The notes under the pieces were generated by a model that searched no databases, had not been told where the DNA came from, and saw nothing but the letters and a program-made list of their open reading frames with translations. Source: Polyangiaceae bacterium (GTDB lineage Bacteria > Myxococcota_A > Polyangia > Polyangiales > Polyangiaceae). From it: DNA of 59,010 nucleotides. The stretch is from the NCBI GenBank assembly GCA_025937785.1, contig JAICQQ010000028.1:1-59010 (forward strand). The letters run 5' to 3'. A program made the translations under genes and the position numbers. Shown here piece by piece: positions 18,170 through 27,004 of the stretch; the first letter of the stretch is position 1, and every line of letters begins with the position of its first letter.

Positions 18170-19795
18170 ATGCTGAACGCACGCACCGGTCGCAGCGAAC
18201 TCGTGATGCCTGCGGGGTCACTCGCAAAGCTGAGGTGCGCCCTGCTCTACGGTGCCGACGCCGTGTACGCCGGGACCCCGGATTTGTCCCTGCGGAGCAA
18301 GTCCGACTTTTCGCTCGAGGACCTGGCGGAAGGGGCGCGCTTCGCGCACGCGTTGGGGAAGCGGTTGTACCTGACGCTCAACTTGTTCGCCCACAACAAG
18401 GACGTCGAGCGCCTGCCGCTGGTGCTCGACAGCATCCGTCAGATTCGCCCCGATGGCCTGATCGTGGCGGATCCGGGCGTGTTCCAGTACTTCAAGCAGC
18501 ACGCTCCGGAACTCGAGTTGCACATCTCCACGCAGGCCAACGTGACCAGTTTTTTGGGCGTTCGGTTCTGGGAGCAGCAAGGGGCCAGGCTGTGCGTGCT
18601 CGCACGCGAGGTCAGCTTCGGCGATCTGGAGCAGATCCGCTCAGCGTGCCCCGAGATGCGCCTCGAAACCTTCGTGCACGGGGCGATGTGCATGACGTAT
18701 TCGGGCCGCTGCATGCTTTCGAATTATCTGGCGGAGCGCGGCGCGAACCAGGGCAGTTGCGCGCACAGTTGTCGCTGGCGTTACACGCTCAAAGTGCGCA
18801 CCCCCGACGGGGGCGAGGCCGACGTGGAGATCAACGACACCAACGTCAGCCAGTTCCAATTTTTTCTGGAGGAGGAGTTCCGGCGTGGCGAACTCTATGC
18901 GATCGAGGAAGACGAGCGAGGCACTTATATCCTCAACTCTCGCGACTTGTGCTTGATGCCGCGCCTGCATCAATACCTGGCCTTGGGCATCGACTCGCTC
19001 AAGGTCGAAGGTCGCAACAAGAGTGAGTACTACGCAGCGGTCGTGGCGCGCGCCTATCGCCTCGCGATCGACGCTTACTACCGAGACCCGGCGAGCTTCG
19101 ACGCGGGCCCGTTCCTGAACGAGCTCGAAACCGTGAAGTCTCGGGGGTACACGCTCGGATTCCACGACGGGCGCCTCACCAACCTGGCGCACGACTACGC
19201 GGGTGGCCAATCGTACAGCCCGTGGGAGTTTGCAGGTCTGGTCCGCGAGTGGCAGGGGACGGAGCTCGTGCTCGAGGTCAAGAACAGGCTTGCTGCGGGC
19301 GACGTGCTCGAGTTTCTGGCGCCTGGAACCCTGAACGACGACGTTCGCTTGCGCTGCTACGAGTTCGAAAACGCTGCCGACGGCCAATTGCTCCCGAAGA
19401 TCTCGGGCGGCGAGGGCCGCGCGATCCGCCTGCGCCTCGCGCAGTTTCACGCCGAAGAAGCGGGCCGACTCCCGAGCCTCTTGCCCGCCGGCAGCGTGGT
19501 GCGGAAGAGCACGCCGCTCTCGACGTCCGACGCGAAGCAGCTCGAACACAACCAGCTCTCGTTCGCCGCCGAGCAAGGCCTGATCCGCGCCGACCGTTTG
19601 CTTGCACCCCGCGCCGCGCCGGCCGCGAGCAAAGCCCCGCGCGTCGGGGCCGAAGGCTGCTGCGGCCTCGGTTGCAACGGCTGCTTGCCCTTCTGGAACG
19701 AAGCCAAGTACGCCAAAGCTCGCGAGCGACTCAGCGCCGCCCGCCACGGCCGCCTCAGCAAAGCCCTCGCCTCTGAATTTTCTCGACCGCAATGA
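18170..19795 (+). CDS. Peptidase U32-family protein, probable TrhP-like tRNA hydroxylation factor
   Basis: A 541-residue cytoplasmic protein. The U32 signature is at residues 166-184 ([19 protein letters not shown]). Cys174, Cys181, Cys197 and Cys201 are the four Cys expected to hold an iron-sulphur cluster in this family. Closest recognised relatives are TrhP (YegQ), which makes 5-hydroxyuridine at tRNA position 34, and RlhA. The protein is longer than E. coli TrhP (about 450 residues), with an added C-terminal region that ends in a second Cys cluster ([14 protein letters not shown]). Despite the family name, peptidase activity is not expected. Divergent from the ABC importer. Confidence 0.82.
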   Translation: MLNARTGRSELVMPAGSLAKLRCALLYGADAVYAGTPDLSLRSKSDFSLEDLAEGARFAHALGKRLYLTLNLFAHNKDVERLPLVLDSIRQIRPDGLIVADPGVFQYFKQHAPELELHISTQANVTSFLGVRFWEQQGARLCVLAREVSFGDLEQIRSACPEMRLETFVHGAMCMTYSGRCMLSNYLAERGANQGSCAHSCRWRYTLKVRTPDGGEADVEINDTNVSQFQFFLEEEFRRGELYAIEEDERGTYILNSRDLCLMPRLHQYLALGIDSLKVEGRNKSEYYAAVVARAYRLAIDAYYRDPASFDAGPFLNELETVKSRGYTLGFHDGRLTNLAHDYAGGQSYSPWEFAGLVREWQGTELVLEVKNRLAAGDVLEFLAPGTLNDDVRLRCYEFENAADGQLLPKISGGEGRAIRLRLAQFHAEEAGRLPSLLPAGSVVRKSTPLSTSDAKQLEHNQLSFAAEQGLIRADRLLAPRAAPAASKAPRVGAEGCCGLGCNGCLPFWNEAKYAKARERLSAARHGRLSKALASEFSRPQ

Positions 19796-19871
19796 CGCCG
19801 AGGCCCAAGCTCGCGAAGATCACGAAAACCGTGGTCCGCGACTCGACCCGCGATTAGGCTCGAACGCGCGT

Positions 19872-21512
19872 ATGACCGACTTCGCGTACCAGCCCTTGCT
19901 GCCCCTCGGACCAGATCTCACCTCGTACCGGTGTTTGACCCAGGATTACATCACGACCGCGAGCTTCGAAGGACACACCCTGCTCAAGGTGGAGCCCCAG
20001 GCACTGACGCTGCTCAGCCGCACGGCGATGGCAGAGATCGCACACTTCTTACGCACGAGCCACCTGGCGCAGCTCGCCAAGATCCTCGACGATCCGGAGG
20101 CCACCGACAACGATCGCTTCGTCGCGCTCGAGTTGCTCAAGAACGCCAACATCGCCGCCGCGGAGGTGCTGCCGTCCTGCCAAGACACCGGCACCGCGGT
20201 GATCATGGGCAAGCGCGGCCGCTTGGTGTTCACTCCCGGCAACGACGAAGAGGCGCTCGCCCGCGGCGTCTACGAAACCTACCAGGCGCGGAACCTGCGT
20301 TACTCACAAATGGCTCCGCTGACCATGTACGAAGAGGTAAACACCAAGACGAACCTCCCGGCGCAGATCGACATCTATGCGACGGACGGTGCCGAATACA
20401 AATTCTTGTTCATGGCGAAGGGGGGCGGATCGGCCAACAAGTCGTATCTGTATCAAGAGACCAAGGCGCTTTTGAACCCGAAGTCGCTCGCGGCCTTCAT
20501 CGATCAGAAGCTGCGTTCTCTCGGCACAGCTGCTTGCCCGCCGTACCACATCGCGCTGGTGATTGGCGGTACTTCGGCCGAATCGAATCTGAAGGTCGTC
20601 AAGCTCGCGTCGGCCCGCTACCTCGACACGCTGCCCACGAGCGGCAACTCGCTCGGACGCGGTTTCAGAGACCTGGAACTCGAGGCAGAGGTATTGCGCA
20701 TTGCCCAGCAAACCGGCATCGGGGCACAGTTCGGTGGCAAGTACTTCGCCCATGACGTGCGGGTGATTCGCTTGCCCCGTCACGGTGCGTCGTGCCCAGT
20801 CGGCCTCGGTGTTTCCTGCTCCGCCGATCGTCAGGCGCTCGGTAAGATCACGGCGGATGGCGTGTTTCTGGAGCAGCTGGAGCACAACCCCGCGCAGTTC
20901 TTGCCCGACGTGACTCACTCGCAGCTATCGAGTGAGGTCGTGCAACTCGATTTGAACCGCCCCATGTCCGAGCTGCGCGCCGCGCTCACCAAGCTACCGA
21001 TCAAGAGTCGCTTGTCGCTGACGGGGCCGATCGTGGTCGCGCGCGACATCGCCCACGCGAAGCTCAAGCAGCGCCTGGAAGCCGAAGGCAGCTTGCCTGA
21101 GTACTTCAAGGAACACATCGTCTACTACGCCGGGCCCGCCAAGACTCCGAGCGGCTACGCTTCCGGCTCGTTCGGTCCCACCACGGCGGGCCGGATGGAC
21201 GCATACGTGGACCAGTTTCAAGCGGCGGGCGGCAGCCTGGTGATGCTGGCGAAGGGGAACCGCTCGTCGCAGGTCACGGACGCCTGCAAGAAGCACGGCG
21301 GCTTCTACTTAGGCTCGATCGGAGGTCCAGCGGCGCGGCTGGCCAAGGACTGCATCACCAAGGTAGAAGTGATCGAGTACGAGGACCTCGGCATGGAAGC
21401 CGTATTCCGTATCGAGGTGAAGGACTTCCCCGCGTTCGTCGTCGTCGACGACAAGGGTAACGACTTCTTTTCGGAGTTGTCGCAGCCCGTCGCCCTCAGA
21501 CGTAAGCTGTAG
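19872..21512 (+). CDS. fumA: Class I (4Fe-4S) fumarate hydratase
   Basis: A 546-residue enzyme of the single-chain class I type (E. coli FumA/FumB length). ATG 19872 ([10 protein letters not shown]) is the family-like start; the open frame upstream overlaps the U32 gene in another frame. Cluster ligands align as Cys103 (PSCQDTGTA), Cys222 (ACPPYH) and Cys316 ([10 protein letters not shown]), spaced as Cys105/224/318 in FumA. The C-terminal beta domain is present ([39 protein letters not shown]). It interconverts fumarate and malate in the citric acid cycle. The enzyme is oxygen-sensitive. Confidence 0.95.
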   Translation: MTDFAYQPLLPLGPDLTSYRCLTQDYITTASFEGHTLLKVEPQALTLLSRTAMAEIAHFLRTSHLAQLAKILDDPEATDNDRFVALELLKNANIAAAEVLPSCQDTGTAVIMGKRGRLVFTPGNDEEALARGVYETYQARNLRYSQMAPLTMYEEVNTKTNLPAQIDIYATDGAEYKFLFMAKGGGSANKSYLYQETKALLNPKSLAAFIDQKLRSLGTAACPPYHIALVIGGTSAESNLKVVKLASARYLDTLPTSGNSLGRGFRDLELEAEVLRIAQQTGIGAQFGGKYFAHDVRVIRLPRHGASCPVGLGVSCSADRQALGKITADGVFLEQLEHNPAQFLPDVTHSQLSSEVVQLDLNRPMSELRAALTKLPIKSRLSLTGPIVVARDIAHAKLKQRLEAEGSLPEYFKEHIVYYAGPAKTPSGYASGSFGPTTAGRMDAYVDQFQAAGGSLVMLAKGNRSSQVTDACKKHGGFYLGSIGGPAARLAKDCITKVEVIEYEDLGMEAVFRIEVKDFPAFVVVDDKGNDFFSELSQPVALRRKL

Positions 21513-21539
21513 CGCATTCGTAGGGTGGGCGAGACCGTC

Positions 21540-21563
21540 ACTGGGCGCGAGGGAGCGCCCAGT
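21540..21563 (+). terminator. Probable intrinsic terminator after fumarase
   Basis: A perfect 9-bp stem actgggcgc/gcgcccagt with a 6-nt gaggga loop, 28 bases after the fumarase stop, followed by tcggttt. It may serve only the plus-strand unit, since the AraC gene converges from 21620. Confidence 0.55.
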
Positions 21564-21619
21564 TCGGTTTCCGCCGACCCGAAAGCAAGAGGGGCTTGCC
21601 AGGCAACTGGCTGCTGCCG

Positions 21620-22174
21620 TCAGCTCGCGACGGTGGCTTGCTGCTTCAGGTATTCCTTGGGGCTCTTGCCGACTAGCGCACGGAACACGCGATGGAACTG
21701 CGCGTAGCTGCCGAACCCCGCGCTCTTCGCCGCTTGCGACACGTTCCCGCCGCCCGGAAACACGAGCTTGAGGAAGCGCTCGAGGCGAAGCTGATTGCGG
21801 TAGTCGACGAACGCGACGCCCATCTGCGCGCGAAACGCCTTACCGAGCTTGCTCGGGCTGACGCCGAGTCCCTCGGCCAGCTCGCCCCGACTCACGCTCG
21901 GGTCGGAACGGAGCCGTTCGAGCGCCTGAGCGACGAGTGAGCCGTCGCGAGTCGGTCGAGGTTCGACGACCGCGAGACGGGTTTCGGACTGAGGGGCAGG
22001 ATCAGGTGAAAAGCCATCGAGCTCGCGAGCAGCGTTTTCGACGACTTGCGGCATGGGGCTGAGGTGCCCGCTGAAGGATGAAGTGGCTTGGCTTAGCGCC
22101 GGAGTTAGGTCGGTCACGAAGGCTGAATCGCCGGGCCCGCGGACAGCTTCACATTTTAGTCGAGCCGTGATCAA
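21620..22174 (-). CDS. Small AraC-family transcription regulator
   Basis: A protein of up to 184 residues (TTG at 22174; an ATG at 22054 would give 144). The C-terminal 95 residues are an AraC/XylS double helix-turn-helix: SVSRGELAEGLGVSPSKLGKAFRAQMG (first HTH) and NVSQAAKSAGFGSYAQFHRVFRALVGKSPKEY (second HTH with the usual family ending). The short N-terminal region has no cupin or other recognisable sensor domain, so it is close to a DNA-binding-only form. Target genes are unknown. The start codon is uncertain because no ideal ribosome-binding site is seen for either choice. Confidence 0.8.
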   Translation of the reverse strand: MITARLKCEAVRGPGDSAFVTDLTPALSQATSSFSGHLSPMPQVVENAARELDGFSPDPAPQSETRLAVVEPRPTRDGSLVAQALERLRSDPSVSRGELAEGLGVSPSKLGKAFRAQMGVAFVDYRNQLRLERFLKLVFPGGGNVSQAAKSAGFGSYAQFHRVFRALVGKSPKEYLKQQATVAS

Positions 22175-22190
22175 TCTTCCTGAATGGAAA

Positions 22191-22218
22191 AATATATAAA
22201 AGTTACCGATAGTTGCAG
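22191..22218 (-). promoter_or_regulatory. Possible promoter for the AraC gene
   Basis: In an unusually AT-rich patch, the minus strand reads CTGCAA (22218-22213), a 16-nt spacer, then TATATT (22196-22191), giving a weak -35 and a good -10 hexamer just ahead of the TTG start. Confidence 0.3.
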
Positions 22219-22386
22219 TCGAAATCAGGCGCCGGAGTGGGAACGATTCGTACGATTCCGGTCACGGCAGCAAGTTCCTGAAGACGAGAAGGCGCCGGGC
22301 TGGTCGTCGCGGCGTCGCCGGACAAGTAACGACAGCAATGACGGGCAGGCTTGTATGCGTCGCGAGCGCCTCGTAATAATCGCGCC

Positions 22387-22926
22387 ATGAAGGCGGTAGC
22401 TGTCGCGTTGTGCCTGGGGTTGTTGGGAGGGTGTGGAGGGGGATCACCGAACCCGGAGGCCCCCGATGATTCGGACGAACTCTACGAGGACGATCCGGTC
22501 GAGCAGACCGCTGCCAATGACAAGGCCGGACCCGCGGACGAGGCGGAGGATGAAGCCCCCACGTCGAGCGAAGGGGGAGGGGCCGCTACCCCCGAGGACA
22601 TGAAAGAGATCCTTCAGCTGGTGATCAACGACGAAGCCCTCGATCCTTACTTGCACCTCGAAGAGCCTGGCCGCTTTCCACTCCAGATTTCCGGGAGCGA
22701 TCTGCCGAGCGGCATCGAGCTCGTGAAGAATACGCAGCCCGTCAAGGTCGTGCCCGAGCCAGATTCGAAGCAAGCTCCGGTGCTCGTGTTCACCAGCATC
22801 GATGCCACGTCCAGTGTGGCACGCATCAAGTACCGCTACGACGTCGAAGGGGTGCGCGGCTCGGCGACGGTAAAGAAGCTCGAAGGGCGCTGGCAACTCT
22901 CGAACAGCCGGGTGAGCGAGTACTAA
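22387..22926 (+). CDS. Lipoprotein, unknown function
   Basis: A 179-residue protein. ATG 22387 (MKAVAVALCLGLLGGC) gives a clean lipoprotein signal with Cys16. Residues about 17-70 are acidic and disordered-looking (DDSDELYEDDPVEQ). The C-terminal 100 residues look like a small folded domain (MKEILQLVINDEALDPYLHL; VARIKYRYDVEGVRGSATVK; LEGRWQLSNSRVSEY), possibly an NTF2- or SnoaL-like envelope domain, but no family is certain. Convergent with msrA. Confidence 0.7.
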   Translation: MKAVAVALCLGLLGGCGGGSPNPEAPDDSDELYEDDPVEQTAANDKAGPADEAEDEAPTSSEGGGAATPEDMKEILQLVINDEALDPYLHLEEPGRFPLQISGSDLPSGIELVKNTQPVKVVPEPDSKQAPVLVFTSIDATSSVARIKYRYDVEGVRGSATVKKLEGRWQLSNSRVSEY

Positions 22927-22948
22927 CCGCCGTCCCTCGTGGCTGCCT

Positions 22949-23581
22949 TCAGGTCCAGTCGCGGAGATAGTGGCAGGTGTAGCCGCCGGGATTCTTCTGC
23001 AGGTAGTCCTGATGATACGCTTCTGCGGGCGTGAACGTACCGGCTTCTTCTACAGAAGTTACGATCGGAGCGCCGAACTTGCCGCTCTTGTCGAGCTCAC
23101 GGATTACGGATTCAGCGACTTGCCGCTGGCTCGGGGTGGTGACGAAAATCGCTGACCGGTACTGCGTCCCGACGTCGTTGCCCTGGCGGTTTCGGGTCGT
23201 AGGATCGTGCATGCGAAAGAACCAGTTGGCGAGCAACTGGCGGTAGCTGAGTACGCTCTCGTCGTACACGACGCGCACGGCTTCGGCGTGGCCGGAGCGT
23301 CCGCTCGAGACGTCCTCGTAGCTGGGGCGTTCGACGCTGCCGCCCGTGTAGCCCACGTCGGTCTGCAGCACCCCGGGCACCTCGCGCAGGATCTCCTCCA
23401 TCCCCCAGAAGCAACCCCCTGCCAGTACGGCCACCGCGCGGCGTTCGACCTGACTGCTGCCGCTCGGCGGGGCTGGCGTCGGGCCGGTCGACTTCGGTGA
23501 CCCCTTGGAGCACGCGACGAGGGCGAGCCCGAGCCCGAGAGCGGTACAGATCAGGCGGCGAGAGTGGCTGGCGTTCGGCAT
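22949..23581 (-). CDS. msrA: Peptide methionine-S-sulfoxide reductase, predicted lipoprotein
   Basis: A 210-residue protein. ATG 23581 (MPNASHSRRL) gives a lipoprotein signal with Cys24 (LALVAC). The MsrA domain follows: catalytic Cys57 in AGGCFWGMEE, then VGYTGG, YEDVSSGRSGHAEAVRV, FFRMHDPT, GNDVGTQYRSAIF and F-x-PAEAYHQDYL. It reduces the S-epimer of methionine sulfoxide. The usual cytoplasmic MsrA lacks a signal peptide; here repair is predicted to act in the envelope. No MsrB is adjacent. The reductant would have to be an envelope thioredoxin-like protein; one candidate is at 35651-36181, but this link is inference. Confidence 0.92.
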   Translation of the reverse strand: MPNASHSRRLICTALGLGLALVACSKGSPKSTGPTPAPPSGSSQVERRAVAVLAGGCFWGMEEILREVPGVLQTDVGYTGGSVERPSYEDVSSGRSGHAEAVRVVYDESVLSYRQLLANWFFRMHDPTTRNRQGNDVGTQYRSAIFVTTPSQRQVAESVIRELDKSGKFGAPIVTSVEEAGTFTPAEAYHQDYLQKNPGGYTCHYLRDWT

Positions 23582-23689
23582 GGTGGTTCCGAGCTTACGG
23601 CAGCGCCTGGTGGCGGTTACACTCGAGCTATTCGCGTCAGTGAGCTGGGTAGGTCGCCGCGTAACCGGGCAGCGCTTCGACACGAGACA

Positions 23690-25054
23690 CTAACCCCACC
23701 ACTTCTTCCACCAGGGTCCCCGCGCTGGGACGGGCGTTCGCGAGCGATGGGTGGCGGCCGGCGGCGGTCGCTTGGGCGGCCCGCTCGGCGGCGCCGGAGC
23801 TGGTTCGGGGCGCTGCGCGGGGGGAGGGGCTGGCCGCGCTATCGCCGGGGGAACGGCTGCCTGGGGTGGGGGCGCCGGCGCGGGTTGGGGCGGCGCGGCG
23901 CCTGCAGCGCGCGAACGCGGTCCCAGAAAGTCGTCGAGCACATCGTCGAAGCCCCACTGCGACGGGTCGATGAAATCGCTCGAGGCCGTGCTCGGCGCTG
24001 GCGGTGCGGCGCGGCCGAGCGAGCCCGACGCTCGCCCGGCGTCGGGCTCGGGCGCCAGATTCGAAAATTCGTGCAGCGCGTCGATGATGACGTCGCCCAT
24101 GATACCACCGTGATCCGCCGGCTCTCGACGGCGCTCGCGCGACCTGTTCGCCGCTGTTTTGGCCACGATGAGCGCCAGATCTTGGTACGTGACCGGGTCG
24201 CTTTGCTCGAGAAACACGCGGCTCAGGTCCCTGGCAAACTCGTGAGCATTTCGATAGCGTTGGTCGGGGTCTGCAGCGAGCGCCCGCGCGAGCACGCGAC
24301 ACAGCTCTGGGCTCACGTCCGAGCGAAGGCTGCGAATGTCGGGGATCACGGCGGCCTGGACCAGTTTGAACGTTTCCAGATCGCTGGCGCCGTGGAACAG
24401 CCTGCGCCCGGCGAGCATCTCCCACAGCAGAATTCCGGCGGCAAAGATGTCGACGCGCCGATCGGCACCTTGCCCGCGGGTGACCTCCGGCGCGAGATAG
24501 CCGAATTTGCCTTTGACGATGTCCTCGTCCTCGTCCGTAAGGTGAGAGCTGGCGCGCGCCAACCCGAAATCGACGAGCTTGACCTCGCCGAAGCGCGTCA
24601 TCAGCACGTTGTGCGGTGAGATGTCACGGTGCACGATCTCTAGCGGCTGGCCCGAGTGATCGACGGCGTCGTGTGCGTAACCGAGCCCTTCGCAGACCTG
24701 CTGTGCGATCAGGCACGCGACGGACGAGCTCATGCGTTCACGCTGCGCCGCGAGGTAGTCGAGGACACCCTTCAGGTCCGCGCCATCGACGTACTCCATC
24801 ACGATGAAGTGCGACCCAGCGCCTTGCCCGATGTCGAACACCTGCACGCATTTCGAATGATTCAGGTAGGCGCAGAGCCGAGCCTCGTCCAGGAACATGT
24901 CGATGAACTCCTGGTTCCGCGAAAGCTTGGGCAGCACGCGCTTGATCGCGACTTTCTTGCGAAATCCTTCGATGCCGGAGCTCTCGCCGCGATACACCTC
25001 GGCCATGCCGCCGGCTGCGATGCGTTCGATGATCTGATAGCGCTGCGCCGTCAT
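23690..25054 (-). CDS. Hanks-type Ser/Thr protein kinase with Pro-rich tail
   Basis: A 454-residue protein from ATG 25054 (MTAQRYQ). The kinase domain spans about residues 6-275: glycine loop IAAGGMAEVYRGE, Lys38 in VAIKRV, catalytic loop HRDISPHN (142-149, a variant of HRDLKPEN), DFG at 162-164, then GYLAPEV. The catalytic Asp and metal-binding Asn are kept. The C-terminal 180 residues are Pro/Ala-rich and disordered, with an acidic FDDVLDDFLG motif and a Trp-rich end (WWKKWWG) that could dock a partner or membrane. No transmembrane helix. It is divergent from another kinase gene 208 bp away. Confidence 0.92.
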   Translation of the reverse strand: MTAQRYQIIERIAAGGMAEVYRGESSGIEGFRKKVAIKRVLPKLSRNQEFIDMFLDEARLCAYLNHSKCVQVFDIGQGAGSHFIVMEYVDGADLKGVLDYLAAQRERMSSSVACLIAQQVCEGLGYAHDAVDHSGQPLEIVHRDISPHNVLMTRFGEVKLVDFGLARASSHLTDEDEDIVKGKFGYLAPEVTRGQGADRRVDIFAAGILLWEMLAGRRLFHGASDLETFKLVQAAVIPDIRSLRSDVSPELCRVLARALAADPDQRYRNAHEFARDLSRVFLEQSDPVTYQDLALIVAKTAANRSRERRREPADHGGIMGDVIIDALHEFSNLAPEPDAGRASGSLGRAAPPAPSTASSDFIDPSQWGFDDVLDDFLGPRSRAAGAAPPQPAPAPPPQAAVPPAIARPAPPPAQRPEPAPAPPSGPPKRPPPAATHRSRTPVPARGPWWKKWWG

Positions 25055-25162
25055 GCTCGACAAGAACTATGGCACGATCGTGCGTCCGCCCGAAAGACCC
25101 GCTTGCAGGTCGCGCGCGCTGGCCGCCGCTCGTTGCTGCGGTTGGGTCATGCCGGCGCCGCG

Positions 25163-25191
25163 TTGGTGTCCGCGAGGAATGGTTGTATAAG
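25163..25191 (+). promoter_or_regulatory. Sigma70-type promoter for the kinase-cNMP gene
   Basis: TTGGTG (25163-25168), a 17-nt spacer and TATAAG (25186-25191), close to the -35/-10 consensus with ideal spacing. It lies about 70 bases before the ATG at 25263, which has its own agga site. Confidence 0.5.
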
Positions 25192-25262
25192 GGTAGGATC
25201 CCTGCGCGCGCGTTCGTCCCCAACTGACGCCGCCGTGCATCCCATCCCCCTACAGGAACACC

Positions 25263-26600
25263 ATGTCCCACCCCGACGACCGGTACGAATCCTTGCCCCC
25301 CGTCAGCGTGATCGAGACCATCCCCGTGGCGGGGGAGCACAACGTTTCGGCGCGTGAAATCGCGCGCGAAGGCATCCCGGTGCCGGAGCATCTCCAGCTT
25401 CACCCTGAGCTCGGCCGGGGTGGAATGGGTCGCATCCACCCCGCGACTGACCGCAATCTGTTGCGTCACGTCGCGCTCAAGCGTCTCGATCGCGAGCTGG
25501 CGGAGGTGCCGATGTATCGCGACGGCTTCATCGCCGAAGCGCAGATGACCGGTCAGCTCGAGCATCCCAACATCGTTCCGGTCCACGAACTCGCGATTTC
25601 GGACGCCGGTGTGCCGTACTTCACGATGAAGCTGGTGCAGGGCATCGGCTTCGATGGTTGGCTGCACGACCCCGCGCACCCACCCGGTTCGACCGAGCGG
25701 CTCGAGCAAGGCCTCGAAATCTTCCTGAAGGTGTGCGACGCCGTCGCTTACGCGCATCACCGCGGGGTGATCCACCGGGACTTGAAGCCCGAGAACATCA
25801 TGGTGGCCGACTTCGGGCAGGTCTACGTGATGGACTGGGGGCTCGCGCGGCTGACCAAGACGGTGCCGGCGTCGGGCGAGAGTTCACAGATGTACGCGGA
25901 GGGCGCCGTGGGCACGCCGCAGTACATGGCGCCCGAGCAAGCGCGCGGCAATCCATCCGAGATGGACGAGCGCAGCGACGTCTTCGGGCTCGGCGCCATT
26001 CTTTACGAGATCGTGAGCGGTGTGGTTCCCTACGGCGACGAACCCGACGCCGAGCTCATCCTCGATCGCGCGCGGCAGGGACACGTCTTCCCGATCGAAC
26101 AAGCTGTGTTCGGGCTGGGCGTCTCCCGGCGCATCTGCAACATCGTGAACAAGGCCGTCGCGCCCGACCCGCGCGATCGCTATTCGAGCGTCGTGGCGCT
26201 GCAAGAAGACGTGCGTGCATTTCTCATCGGCGGGTTGCACCTTCCGCGCAAGGTGTTCTTGCCGGGCAGCCTCATCATCCAAGAGGGTGACGTCGGAGAC
26301 CAGGCGTACATGATCGTGAGCGGGAAATGTCGCGCCTATCGCAGGCTGGGCACCGAGACCGAAACGCTGGGCACGATGGGGCCCGGCGACGTGTTCGGTG
26401 AAATGGCCCTGTTACTCGACGAGCCGCGCGCGGCGAGCGTCGAAGCGCTGGAACGCACCAACGTCATGGTGCTCGACAAGGCGACCATGATCGAAGGACT
26501 CGGCTTTGGGGGCTGGACGGGCACGCTAGTGCGCGCGCTCGCCCAACGCTTCCGAAACCTGGAGCAACAGGCTCGGGAAGCCGGGCTCCGTCGCTCTTGA
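25263..26600 (+). CDS. Ser/Thr protein kinase with C-terminal cyclic-nucleotide-binding domain
   Basis: A 445-residue soluble protein. The kinase domain covers about residues 46-320: GRGGMGRIHPA glycine loop, Lys73 in ALKRLD, HRDLKPEN at 171-178, DWG (191-193) in place of DFG, and GTPQYMAPEQARG. The segment from about 332 to 432 is a cNMP-binding domain (FLPGSLIIQEGDVGDQAYMI; FGEMALLLDEPRAASVEAL, the phosphate-binding cassette). This suggests a kinase controlled by cAMP or a similar ligand in one chain, a layout like eukaryotic PKG but in reverse order. The start has agga seven bases upstream. The ligand and targets are unknown. Confidence 0.92.
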   Translation: MSHPDDRYESLPPVSVIETIPVAGEHNVSAREIAREGIPVPEHLQLHPELGRGGMGRIHPATDRNLLRHVALKRLDRELAEVPMYRDGFIAEAQMTGQLEHPNIVPVHELAISDAGVPYFTMKLVQGIGFDGWLHDPAHPPGSTERLEQGLEIFLKVCDAVAYAHHRGVIHRDLKPENIMVADFGQVYVMDWGLARLTKTVPASGESSQMYAEGAVGTPQYMAPEQARGNPSEMDERSDVFGLGAILYEIVSGVVPYGDEPDAELILDRARQGHVFPIEQAVFGLGVSRRICNIVNKAVAPDPRDRYSSVVALQEDVRAFLIGGLHLPRKVFLPGSLIIQEGDVGDQAYMIVSGKCRAYRRLGTETETLGTMGPGDVFGEMALLLDEPRAASVEALERTNVMVLDKATMIEGLGFGGWTGTLVRALAQRFRNLEQQAREAGLRRS

Positions 26601-26605
26601 CGCGC

Positions 26606-26902
26606 TCAGGTAGCAGTGGCGTCCGGTGCTGACGGTGTTGGGGGTGGAGCGTCGTCGAGGGCGCGACGTGCGGCGGCAACTCGTTCGAGGATGTCGCGGG
26701 CGATAGGCAGCAAACGGACGCCACTCGGACGCAGGCGTACCCCACGGGGAGTGCGGTCGAACAAGCGCGTTCCGAGCTCGGTTTCGAGTTGCTGGATCTG
26801 ACGGCTGAGCGGTGGTTGGCAGATGCACAGGCGCCGCGCGGCCCGCCCGATGTTGCCTTCTTCAGCCACCGCCACGAAGTAGCGCAGTTGGTCGAAACTC
26901 AC
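26606..26902 (-). CDS. LysR-type regulator reduced to the DNA-binding domain
   Basis: A 98-residue protein. Residues 1-65 are a complete LysR winged HTH (MSFDQLRYFVAVAEEGNIGR, AARRLCICQPPLSRQIQQLE, LGTRLFDRTPRGVRLRPSG). The linker helix follows (LLPIARDILERVAAARRAL), then a Pro/Ala tail and stop. The 200-residue effector-binding domain of normal LysR proteins is absent, and the downstream sequence belongs to the convergent kinase gene, so no remnant remains. It could be a constitutive DNA binder or a relic. It is divergent from map; a T-N11-A dyad sits between them. Confidence 0.85.
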   Translation of the reverse strand: MSFDQLRYFVAVAEEGNIGRAARRLCICQPPLSRQIQQLETELGTRLFDRTPRGVRLRPSGVRLLPIARDILERVAAARRALDDAPPPTPSAPDATAT

Positions 26903-26952
26903 GAGCCCAGTGTATCACCCGTGTCGCCGCGACCCCAACGCCGGGAGCCGGC

Positions 26953-26967
26953 ATACCGAAAAGGTAT
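26953..26967. promoter_or_regulatory. LysR-type T-N11-A dyad between lysR-like gene and map
   Basis: ATACC (26953-26957) and GGTAT (26963-26967) form a perfect inverted repeat around gaaaa, containing the T-N11-A core (26954-26966) typical of LysR binding sites. Its place in the 102-bp divergent intergenic region suggests autoregulation. Confidence 0.45.
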
Positions 26968-27004
26968 TGGCTGAGCGCTGCTCGATCGCTGCACACTCGC
27001 AGGG

